A stretch of DNA of 6,576 bases from contig JASJAL010000369.1 in assembly GCA_030067055.1 (NCBI GenBank), positions 1 through 6,576 on the forward strand, written 5' to 3'. This DNA is from Kiloniellales bacterium (lineage in GTDB: Bacteria; Pseudomonadota; Alphaproteobacteria; Kiloniellales; JAKSBE01). The notes beneath the pieces were generated by a model. The model was not told the origin of the DNA. It worked only from the letters and a program-made list of their open reading frames with translations, and did no database searches. Every line of letters starts with the position of its first letter. Position 1 is the first letter of the stretch. Shown here piece after piece: positions 1 to 5,839 of the stretch. The position numbers and the translations under genes were made by a program.

Positions 1-977
1 AGGAAGCCGAGTTCCTTCATCAGGTCGCCGATCACCTTCTCCTGGCCCTCCAGGAAGGCGACGAACTTGTCGTCCGCGTTGAAGATGTTGACCCAGCCGT
101 TGCGGGCGCGGACCGCTTCCCACTCCGGGGTGTCGTACATCTTCTCCAGGGCCGCCACGAAGGCCTGCTTCTTGTCGTCGGACAGGCCCGGCGCCCCGAA
201 GAAGCCGCGCCAGTTGACGAACTGTGCGTCCGCGCCCTCTTCCTTGCAGGTCGGCACGTCCGGCGCGTCCTTCAATCGCTCGGCCGCGGTAACGCAAAGG
301 ATGCGGACCTGGCCCTGCTTGGACATCTCGGCCGCCTCGCCGAAGCCGGTGGACAGTGCCTGGATCTCCTTCGACAGCAGCCCGGCCATGGCCTTGCCGC
401 CGGCGTCGTAGGGGATGTACTTGACCTTGGTCGGCTCGGCGCCGGCCGCCTTCATGACCAGGGCCGCGACGATGTGGTCCATGCCGCCGGCCACCGAGCC
501 GCCGCCGACCGCCACCTTCTTCGGGTCCGCCTTGTAGCGGGCGACCAGGTCGCCGAAGTCCTTGATGTCGGACTCGGTGTTGACGACGAAGGCGGCGTAG
601 TCGCCGATGGTCCCGGCGATCGGCGTCAGGTCGCGGAAGGACTGCGGGAAAACCTTCTGCAGCGAGCGGATGACGATCGGCGTCGAGTTGACCATCAGGG
701 TGCCCTGCTGCTTCTTGGCGGTCTCGATCAGGTGGGCGATGGCCTTGCCGCCGCCGCCGCCCGACATGTTCTCGTAGGACGCCTTGCCGACGATGCCCGC
801 CTTGGTCAGGGCCTCGCCGGTGCCGCGCGCCGTGCCGTCCCAGCCGCCGCCGGCGCCGCCGGGGATCAGGAAATGGATGGATTCGATGTCGGCGGCCTGG
901 CCCTGGCCGGCCAGACCGAGGCCCAGGGCTAGGGGCAGGGCCAGGAAAACCCGGCGAGTTGTTCGTCCAGAAAGCAT
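1..977 (-). CDS. tctC: TctC-type tripartite tricarboxylate transporter substrate-binding protein (C-terminus cut by window edge)
   Basis: Periplasmic receptor of a tripartite tricarboxylate transporter (TTT, Bug/TctC family): it binds a carboxylate and delivers it to a TctA/TctB membrane complex. The window holds 325 codons plus two bases. Family members are usually about 320-330 residues, so only a few residues are missing. Residues 1-28 form an export signal: RR at 8-9, a hydrophobic run at 10-24, and a GQA-AD cleavage site. Residues 36-51 carry the TctC hallmark FLIPGGAGGGWDGTAR. The family's second-lobe segments follow: LTPIAGTIGDYAAFVVN (117-133), GGGSVAGGMDH (158-168) and PYDAGGKAMAGLL (189-201). 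The ATG at 977 has GGAGG at 990-986, 8 nt upstream. It lies 46 bp downstream of the citryl-CoA-lyase-like gene, so it is probably the third gene of that operon. The ligand cannot be read from sequence; citrate or a relative is inferred from the neighbours. The symbol is family-level. Confidence 0.92.
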   Translation of the reverse strand, partial: MLSGRTTRRVFLALPLALGLGLAGQGQAADIESIHFLIPGGAGGGWDGTARGTGEALTKAGIVGKASYENMSGGGGGKAIAHLIETAKKQQGTLMVNSTPIVIRSLQKVFPQSFRDLTPIAGTIGDYAAFVVNTESDIKDFGDLVARYKADPKKVAVGGGSVAGGMDHIVAALVMKAAGAEPTKVKYIPYDAGGKAMAGLLSKEIQALSTGFGEAAEMSKQGQVRILCVTAAERLKDAPDVPTCKEEGADAQFVNWRGFFGAPGLSDDKKQAFVAALEKMYDTPEWEAVRARNGWVNIFNADDKFVAFLEGQEKVIGDLMKELGF

Positions 978-1023
978 TTCGATGACCTCCCTCAAGGATC
1001 TGACTTTTCTGTCGTTGCTTGGA

Positions 1024-1845
1024 CTATAGACCAGCATCCGGGCCGTCGTAGGTCCAGCGATATTCGGGCGGGGTCGGGCCCTTGTTGCGGCCGCCCTGCT
1101 GTATCTGCTCCCAGGCGTGGGCCAGGATCCCGACCGAGCGGGACAGGCAGAACAGCCCTCGGGCCAGGGGCGGCGGGCAGCCCAGCTCGGCGAAGATCAC
1201 CGCCGTTGCGCCGTCGATGTTCATTGGCACGGGCTTGCCCTTTTCGGTTCTCAGGGTGGCTTCGACCGCGCGTCCGATCTCGGCGAAGCGGCCGGCCACC
1301 ACGCCGGCCGCGGCGGCCTCGTCGACCAGGGCCAGAAGCCGCGGCGCCCGGGGGTCGACCGGGGTATGGAAGCGGTGGCCGAAGCCGGGGATGAAGCGGC
1401 CCCTCGCAACGCGCCAGTCCGTCAGAGCCTCGGCGACGGCGGCATCAAGGGCTTCCCCCCGCTCGATCCGCCCGGCGATCGCGACGTAGAGCTCGACCGC
1501 CTGTTCGCCGGCGCCGCCGTGAACGTCGCCCAGCATGTTGACCGCGCTGGCCAGGGCATTGTTCAGGTCCAGGCCGCAGGTCACGGCCATGCGTGCCGCG
1601 GCGATCGAGGGCGCCTGTGGGCCATGGTCGACCGCGGCGACCAGGGCCGCCTCCAGCAGCTTCGCCTCGCCCGGCTCGGGCACACGGCCCATGGTCAGCA
1701 GCCAGATCATCTGCGGGAAGCTGAGCTTGCCGATCAGATCCTCCACGGGCTGGCCGCGGAAGGCGATGCGGCCCGGCTCCATGTCGATGATGGCGGTCCG
1801 CCACCAGTCGGCGACCGCGGGGTCTCGGGTCTCGGGTCCGGTCAT
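1024..1845 (-). CDS. Compact citrate-synthase-fold protein, citryl-CoA lyase type
   Basis: A 273-residue member of the citrate synthase superfamily, much shorter than citrate synthase (about 370-430). The lyase from the Hydrogenobacter reductive TCA cycle, a citrate synthase homologue that splits citryl-CoA into acetyl-CoA and oxaloacetate, is likewise short. Visible motifs are IAFRGQPVEDL (27-37, like the synthase RGYPIE region), GDVHGGAGEQA (106-116, His109 matching pig His274), IPGFGHRFHTPVDPRA (152-167, His157 matching His320), NIDG (209-212, Asp211 matching Asp375) and SRSVGILAH (235-243, Arg236 in the conserved arginine position). All catalytic positions are present; the central helical part between residues 70 and 80 is shortened. 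The ATG at 1845 overlaps the TGA of the CoA-transferase gene (ATGA) and has GGAGG 7 nt upstream, indicating translational coupling. Lyase rather than synthase activity is inferred from size and from the adjacent CoA-transferase. A related CoA ester such as citramalyl-CoA is also possible. Confidence 0.85.
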   Translation of the reverse strand: MTGPETRDPAVADWWRTAIIDMEPGRIAFRGQPVEDLIGKLSFPQMIWLLTMGRVPEPGEAKLLEAALVAAVDHGPQAPSIAAARMAVTCGLDLNNALASAVNMLGDVHGGAGEQAVELYVAIAGRIERGEALDAAVAEALTDWRVARGRFIPGFGHRFHTPVDPRAPRLLALVDEAAAAGVVAGRFAEIGRAVEATLRTEKGKPVPMNIDGATAVIFAELGCPPPLARGLFCLSRSVGILAHAWEQIQQGGRNKGPTPPEYRWTYDGPDAGL

Positions 1846-3041
1846 ATCGTGCCCTCCCTCTTCAAGGTCTCGATCTCCGCCTCGCTCAGGCCCAGGGCGC
1901 CGTAGATCTCCGCGTTGTCCGCCCCCAGGGTCGGCGGCGGCGCCTCGGCCGCAGGCGCCGCGCGGTCGAGCTTGACCCCGGTGCGCAGGACGCGAACCTC
2001 GCGCTCGGCGCCCGGTACCGCCTCGAAGCGGGCGATCATGCCGCGCTCGGCGATCTGCGGATGCTCCAGGATGTCGGGCACCGTGAAGACCGCGCCGGAC
2101 GGCACCCCCAGGCGGTTCAACTCCCGCGCCCAGTCTCGCGCCGGCTTGGCCGCCAGGCGCTCCTCCAGTTGGGCCTTGAGGGCGAAGCGATTGGCCTTGC
2201 GGTCCTCGCGGGTCCGGTAGTCCGGGTGTGCGAGCAGCTCCTCCCGGCCGAGGTGGCGGCAGAGGATCTCCCATTGCTCCTGCTTGTTGGCGGCGATGTT
2301 GAGCAGGCCCTCGGCGGTCTCGAAGGCGCCGGAGGGCGCCGAGGTGACGTTCTCGTTGCCCTGGGGCTGCGGCCGCACCCCGGCGATCAGCCAGTTGGAG
2401 ACCGCCCAGCCCATCGTCGCCAGAGTCGCCTCCAGCATGGAGACGTCGATGAAGGTCCCGCCGCCGCCCTCGCGCCCGTTCAGCGCGGCGGCGATGGCGA
2501 AGGCCGCGGTCAGGCCGCCGATGGTATCGCAGATCGGATAGCCGACCCGGTAGGGCGCCGTCTCCGGCGCGCCGGTGATGCTCATCACGCCGGACAGGCC
2601 CTGGATGATCTGGTCGTAGGCCGGCAGGTCGCGCAGCGGCCCGTCCTGGCCGAAGCCGGAGATCGCGCAGTAGACAAGACTCGGGTTCTCCGCTTTCAAA
2701 ACCTCGTAGCCGACCTCCAGGCGCTCCATTACGCCGGGTCGAAAGTTCTCGACCAGGACGTCCGCACTCCGAACCAAGCGCTTCAGCAGGTGCTTGCCTG
2801 CGCCGCTCTTGAGGTTGAGCGTCACCGACTTCTTGCCGGCGTTCTGGGCCAGGAAGGAGACTCCCATCAGCCTGTCGTTCAGGTCCGGGTCGGCGCCGAG
2901 TTGACGGGCCAAGTCGCCGCGCCCGGGCACCTCGACCTTGATCACCTCGGCGCCGAGGTGGGCCAGTTGATGGCAGCAGAAGGGACCCGCCAGGACGTTG
3001 GTCAGGTCGAGGACCCGGATGCCCTCGAGCGGTCGCAACAT
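1842..3041 (-). CDS. CaiB/BaiF family (class III) CoA-transferase
   Basis: A 399-residue cytoplasmic enzyme of the formyl-CoA transferase/CaiB family, which moves CoA from a donor thioester, often succinyl-CoA, to a carboxylic acid. It is full length (family about 400). The order is LEGIRVLDLTNVLAGPF (5-21), the CoA-binding LGAEVIKVEVPGRGDLAR (29-46), LVENFRPGVMERL (96-108), YDQIIQGLSGVMSITG (142-157), YPICDTIGGLTAA (168-180, Asp172 in the place of the catalytic aspartate, Asp169 in formyl-CoA transferase), GVPSGAVFTVPDIL (312-325) and PPPTLGADNAEI (368-379). The start at 3041 was chosen because the family N-terminus begins there and GGGAAGG lies 7 nt upstream; the frame stays open to 3218 but encodes non-family sequence. 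It is the first gene of the leftward operon, followed by the citryl-CoA-lyase-like gene with an ATGA overlap. The acceptor is probably the acid imported through the TctC receptor; citrate, citramalate and other polycarboxylates are candidates. Confidence 0.94.
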   Translation of the reverse strand: MLRPLEGIRVLDLTNVLAGPFCCHQLAHLGAEVIKVEVPGRGDLARQLGADPDLNDRLMGVSFLAQNAGKKSVTLNLKSGAGKHLLKRLVRSADVLVENFRPGVMERLEVGYEVLKAENPSLVYCAISGFGQDGPLRDLPAYDQIIQGLSGVMSITGAPETAPYRVGYPICDTIGGLTAAFAIAAALNGREGGGGTFIDVSMLEATLATMGWAVSNWLIAGVRPQPQGNENVTSAPSGAFETAEGLLNIAANKQEQWEILCRHLGREELLAHPDYRTREDRKANRFALKAQLEERLAAKPARDWARELNRLGVPSGAVFTVPDILEHPQIAERGMIARFEAVPGAEREVRVLRTGVKLDRAAPAAEAPPPTLGADNAEIYGALGLSEAEIETLKREGTI

Positions 3042-3069
3042 GGAAAATCCTTCCCTGATGGTCCAGGCA

Positions 3070-3093
3070 GCGACGGCGGTCGCACGGTCGTGC
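3070..3093. promoter_or_regulatory. Two adjoining short inverted repeats in the operon leader (possible operator)
   Basis: GCGAC-N4-GTCGC (3070-3083) abuts and shares two bases with GCACG-N2-CGTGC (3082-3093). Both have perfect 5-bp arms. They sit just downstream of the candidate leftward -10 box, around the predicted transcription start, where a repressor site or leader structure would act. Small GC-rich dyads are common by chance in DNA of this composition, and no regulator gene is present in the window. Confidence 0.25.
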
Positions 3094-3098
3094 CGGGC

Positions 3099-3127
3099 AA
3101 GATAGCAAGGAGCCAACTGTCGGTCAG
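3099..3127 (-). promoter_or_regulatory. Candidate sigma-70-like promoter for the leftward CoA-transferase operon
   Basis: On the minus strand, CTGACC (3127-3122, four of six matches to TTGACA) is followed after exactly 17 bp by TATCTT (3104-3099, four of six to TATAAT). It lies 58 bp upstream of the CoA-transferase ATG. Transcription would start near 3092 and leave a leader of about 50 nt. Position and spacing are good, but the boxes are imperfect and no second promoter is needed before the other two genes. This is a prediction from sequence only. Confidence 0.45.
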
Positions 3128-3152
3128 CGCCCCTTGGTCGGCCGCGGCTCTC

Positions 3153-3181
3153 TGGGGACGGGCCTGGATAGCTGCTATAGT
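3153..3181 (+). promoter_or_regulatory. Weak candidate promoter for the rightward TPR gene
   Basis: TATAGT (3176-3181) is a five-of-six match to a sigma-70 -10 box, 27 bp upstream of the TPR-gene ATG. At 17 bp spacing the -35 is TGGGGA (3153-3158), only three of six. Only the -10 element is convincing. It is the only plausible site I see in the 167-bp divergent gap for the plus-strand genes. Confidence 0.33.
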
Positions 3182-3208
3182 CAGGCGGGGAAAAGACGGG
3201 GGGACGCC

Positions 3209-4681
3209 ATGAAGGCAATCAAGCTCATCGCGGCAGCTTTGCTGCTGACGTCACCGGCCTGGGCCAATCCGGCCGCCGACAAGAGAGACTGCGCCGGCTA
3301 CCGGCTCGATTCCGCGGGCCGGATTGCCGCCTGCACGCGGGCTATAGAGTCGGGCCAGTTCGAGTCGCACGAGCTGTCCTGGATGTACCGCAAGCGCGGA
3401 CTCAATCACAGCTACCTGGACCAGGAAGAGCAGGCCCTGGCAGACCTCGCCAAGGCCTTGGAGATAGATCCGCAGGATCCCGAGACCTATCGAGCGCGGG
3501 CCAGTGTCCAATCCTCCATCAGGCAGTTCGAGGCGGCGCTTGCCGACTACGGCAAGGCGCTCGAGCTCGACCCGCGCGATGCCTCGACCTACTACCGGCG
3601 CGGCGTGATGCATGCCCGTTTGGACAAGTACGACGAGGCCATGGCGGACTACAACAAGGCCCTGAATTTAAATCCAAACCTTACCGAGCCTTACAACACC
3701 CGAGGGCACCTGCATGTCCGCATGGAGGCCTTCGATTCCGCGGTTTCGGATTTCAACGAGGTGCTGGCAAAGAAGCCTTATCGAGCCCCGGCCTACGCCG
3801 GACGGGGCGAGGCTCACGAAAAGCTTGGACAAGCCGCCGAAGCGATCCACGACTTCCGCTTGGCGCAGATCCTGGATCCCAACCTCGGGGCGCCCGAACC
3901 GGCCCTGGAACGCCTGGTTGTCGCACCGGCCGGGGCCGCGGCGGGCGGCGTCGCCTACAAGGCACCGGAAAGCGGCCGCAAGATCACCTACATCCAGATC
4001 CGAACCACGGCGAAGGCCTTGGAGAAGAAGCCCAAGAGGGACGAAATGGAGGAGGCCATCGGTGACCTGATCGTCTGGTTCAAAGCGCCGAAGCGGGAGC
4101 GAAAACCGCTGCCGGCGCACAAGACCTTCCTGCATCGCGAGATCGTCTCGACCGAGGACTCGACCACGGCGGTTAAGGCGCAAGTGTTGTCGTCACCGGG
4201 CTCCACCAGCGGTGAATCCCGGACCGTCACCTATTACCGCTCGCTCTGGCCCACCATCATGCCGGCGGGCCGTGGCCCGACGCTTCGGGTCGACTACGAC
4301 CGGGCCGCTCTGGACGGGCTTTGGCCGCTGGAGCCAGGCAAGACCGGCACGGGGACGGCATCACTCAATATGATCTGTCCGGGCGCCGGAGATCCTATGG
4401 CCGCTATGCTGCAATGCCAGGAAGGGGAAGCCATTCCCATGGGCAAGATCGACTGGCAGGCCAAAGTCGTGAAGTGGGAGGATATCGTCGTGCCAGCAGG
4501 TGCCATGCGGACCATGGAGATCCGCTACAACGAGAACGTCGAGCTCAACTTCCTCGGCCGTCCGCTCAAGCGGCAGGCGGCCACCACATGGTGGTTCTCA
4601 CCGGAGCTGGGATGGTGGGTCAAGAGAGTCCGTCAGGAAAATGAGAACGTGGACCTTGCCGAGGCGGAAAGGATCGAATGA
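3209..4681 (+). CDS. Secreted TPR protein with an unrecognised C-terminal domain
   Basis: A 490-residue protein predicted to be exported. Residues 1-19 are a classical signal peptide (Lys2/Lys5, hydrophobic core, AWA|NP cleavage). A cysteine-bearing first helical unit (28-53; Cys28, and RIAACTRAIES at 38-48) is followed by about five TPR units at 58-91, 92-125, 126-159, 160-193 and 194-227, with recurring A-L--Y-KALELDP signatures such as ADYGKALELDP (112-122). TPRs mediate protein contacts. A linker (237-255) leads to a domain of about 235 residues with no name I can give. Its end, VPAGAMRTMEIRYNENVELN (428-447) then TTWWFSPELGWWVKRV (459-474), resembles the beta-strand 'VPAGTF...YWYSPELG..VKR' pattern of DUF3108-like periplasmic proteins. 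Cys390 and Cys403 could pair. The ATG at 3209 is chosen because it starts the signal peptide and has GGGGGGA at 3198-3204; a TTG at 3134 is in frame but would bury the signal. Specific role unknown. Confidence 0.9.
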   Translation: MKAIKLIAAALLLTSPAWANPAADKRDCAGYRLDSAGRIAACTRAIESGQFESHELSWMYRKRGLNHSYLDQEEQALADLAKALEIDPQDPETYRARASVQSSIRQFEAALADYGKALELDPRDASTYYRRGVMHARLDKYDEAMADYNKALNLNPNLTEPYNTRGHLHVRMEAFDSAVSDFNEVLAKKPYRAPAYAGRGEAHEKLGQAAEAIHDFRLAQILDPNLGAPEPALERLVVAPAGAAAGGVAYKAPESGRKITYIQIRTTAKALEKKPKRDEMEEAIGDLIVWFKAPKRERKPLPAHKTFLHREIVSTEDSTTAVKAQVLSSPGSTSGESRTVTYYRSLWPTIMPAGRGPTLRVDYDRAALDGLWPLEPGKTGTGTASLNMICPGAGDPMAAMLQCQEGEAIPMGKIDWQAKVVKWEDIVVPAGAMRTMEIRYNENVELNFLGRPLKRQAATTWWFSPELGWWVKRVRQENENVDLAEAERIE

Positions 4682-4690
4682 TCTGTTTGT

Positions 4691-4720
4691 CCCTCTCTGT
4701 CCCTCTCTGTGCCTCACTGT
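4691..4720 (+). repeat. Three-copy 10-bp tandem repeat in the gap before the amidohydrolase gene
   Basis: The decamer CCCTCTCTGT occurs twice exactly (4691-4700, 4701-4710) and a third time as GCCTCACTGT (4711-4720, two changes). The preceding ATCTGTTTGT (4681-4690) shares only the final TGT. It lies between the TPR-gene stop and the next ATG, is pyrimidine-rich on the coding strand, and ends 15 nt before the start codon. Nearby CTCAC (4713-4717) and GTGAG (4729-4733) could pair around the weak AGGTG ribosome-binding site (4725-4729). Function is not evident. Confidence 0.75.
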
Positions 4721-4735
4721 TGGCAGGTGTGAGAC

Positions 4736-5761
4736 ATGCCCGTACGTGATGCTGCAGACGGCGCAACGCAGCTGACCACCCGGATCGACCTCGACCGCGA
4801 CGGCAAGCAATGCGACTACCTGCGCCTGCCGCATTCGGTCAACCGCTCGGCCTATGGCTGGCTGCCGGTGCCGCTGGTCTCGATCCGCAACGGCAAGGGT
4901 CCGACCGTCCTGCTGATGAGCGGCGTGCACGGCGACGAGTACGAAGGCCAGGTCGCGCTGACCCGGCTGATCCGCAGCCTGGAGCCCGCCGAGGTTTCCG
5001 GTCAGGTGATCGTCCTGCCCATGGCCAACTTCCCCGCCGCCAAGGCCGGCACCCGGGTCTCGCCGGTCGACGACCTCAACATGAACCGGGTCTTTCCCGG
5101 CGATGCGACCGGCCGGCCGACCGAGAAGCTGGCGCACTACATCGAGACCCGGCTCATGCCCCGGGCCGACTACGTCTTCGATCTGCACAGCGGAGGATCG
5201 TCGCTCCACTACCTGCCGACGGCGATCCTCGGCTGGACCGAGGATGCCGAGGATCGCCGCCGCCAGGTCGACACCGCGCGGATCTTCGGCACGCCCTACG
5301 CCTGCTTCTTTCCCCTCGGCCACGGCGGCGGCAGCAGCAAAGCGGCGGCGGACCGCCAGGACACCGTCTCCCTGACCTTCGAGCTTGGCGGCAGCGGCAC
5401 CCTGACGCCCGGCACCGCAGAGCTTGCCGCCCAGGGGGTCGCGCGGCTGCTACGGCATCTGGGCGTGATCCAAGACGCGCCGGAAGGCCCGGCCGGCAGC
5501 GAGCTCCAGGTGCTGGCGGCCTTGACCGACCAGACCTTCGTCTTCGCCGGCGAGGACGGCGTCTTCGAGCCGGCGGTCGATCTGGGCGCCCGGGTCGGGC
5601 CCGGCGACTTGGCCGGGCTCATTCACCAGCCTGAAAAGCCCTGGGCGGCGCCCGAGGAGCTGCGCTTCGAGGCGGAAGGCCTGGTGCTCTGCAAGCGGAC
5701 GCCGAGCCGCTGCCAGCGCGGCGACTGTCTGTTCCATCTGGGATGCCCGGTCGAGGCCTGA
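4736..5761 (+). CDS. Zinc-dependent aspartoacylase/succinylglutamate desuccinylase family amidohydrolase, DoeB-like
   Basis: A 341-residue cytoplasmic hydrolase of the AstE/AspA branch of M14 metallopeptidases, which remove acyl groups from N-acyl amino acids. Zinc ligands appear as GVHGDEYEG (63-71: His65, Glu68) and DLHSGG (149-154: His151). The substrate motif is DLNMNRVFPG (113-122), and TFELGGSG (214-221) supplies the catalytic Glu216. The N-terminal run DLDRDGKQ...YLRLPHS and the GDEYEG motif resemble DoeB, the N-acetyl-L-2,4-diaminobutyrate deacetylase of ectoine breakdown. Length fits that family. No other doe or ectoine gene lies nearby, so the substrate is open. A glycine/serine-rich stretch (195-201) and a C-terminal cluster of four cysteines (319, 326, 331, 337) are notable. 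The ATG at 4736 has AGGTG (4725-4729), 6 nt upstream, and begins just before the family N-terminus. It may be co-transcribed with the TPR gene 54 bp upstream. Confidence 0.9.
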   Translation: MPVRDAADGATQLTTRIDLDRDGKQCDYLRLPHSVNRSAYGWLPVPLVSIRNGKGPTVLLMSGVHGDEYEGQVALTRLIRSLEPAEVSGQVIVLPMANFPAAKAGTRVSPVDDLNMNRVFPGDATGRPTEKLAHYIETRLMPRADYVFDLHSGGSSLHYLPTAILGWTEDAEDRRRQVDTARIFGTPYACFFPLGHGGGSSKAAADRQDTVSLTFELGGSGTLTPGTAELAAQGVARLLRHLGVIQDAPEGPAGSELQVLAALTDQTFVFAGEDGVFEPAVDLGARVGPGDLAGLIHQPEKPWAAPEELRFEAEGLVLCKRTPSRCQRGDCLFHLGCPVEA

Positions 5762-5813
5762 GCCCGCCGCCGGGACGGAAAGGCCTGCTTCATCCTTTTG
5801 TGGCCTGATGGAG

Positions 5814-5839
5814 GGAGTTTCGCCCCGTCAGGGAACTCC
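5814..5839 (+). promoter_or_regulatory. Predicted stem-loop overlapping the protease ribosome-binding site
   Basis: GGAGTT (5814-5819) is complementary to AACTCC (5834-5839), which ends directly before the protease ATG at 5840. After a 4-nt bulge, CCC (5824-5826) can pair with GGG (5831-5833) around a GTCA loop, giving nine base pairs in all. The ribosome-binding sequence AGGGA (5830-5834) lies in the loop and right arm, so folding would hide it. No T-run follows, so it is not a terminator. It could limit translation of the protease; this is inferred from pairing alone. Confidence 0.4.

Noticed and set aside
474..932. Plus-strand frame of 152 codons opposite the TctC gene
   Set aside because: Antisense shadow with Ala/Gly/Asp-rich sequence; the minus strand shows a clear signal peptide and TctC motifs.
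1117..1905. Plus-strand frame of 262 codons opposite the citryl-CoA-lyase-like gene
   Set aside because: Low-complexity composition, no motif, and fully antisense to a gene with intact catalytic residues.
1846..3108. Minus-strand frame continuing upstream of the citryl-CoA-lyase-like gene, which would give a 694-residue protein
   Set aside because: The part above 1845 is arginine/proline/glycine-rich out-of-frame reading of the CoA-transferase gene. Family similarity begins at the ATG at 1845, which has its own ribosome-binding site.
2061..3212. Long plus-strand frame of 383 codons opposite the CoA-transferase gene
   Set aside because: Its translation lacks any family motif and mirrors a strongly supported gene; long antisense frames are expected in GC-rich DNA.
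3042..3218. N-terminal extension of the CoA-transferase to 3218
   Set aside because: The extra 59 residues are unlike the family, and a good ribosome-binding site with the canonical N-terminus is at 3041.
4598..5323. Minus-strand frame of 241 codons opposite the amidohydrolase gene
   Set aside because: No domain signature; the plus strand carries all zinc and substrate motifs of the aspartoacylase family.
5781..5806. AGGCC/GGCCT inverted repeat after the amidohydrolase stop, as a terminator
   Set aside because: Five-bp arms with a 16-nt loop and no following T-run; too weak for an intrinsic terminator.
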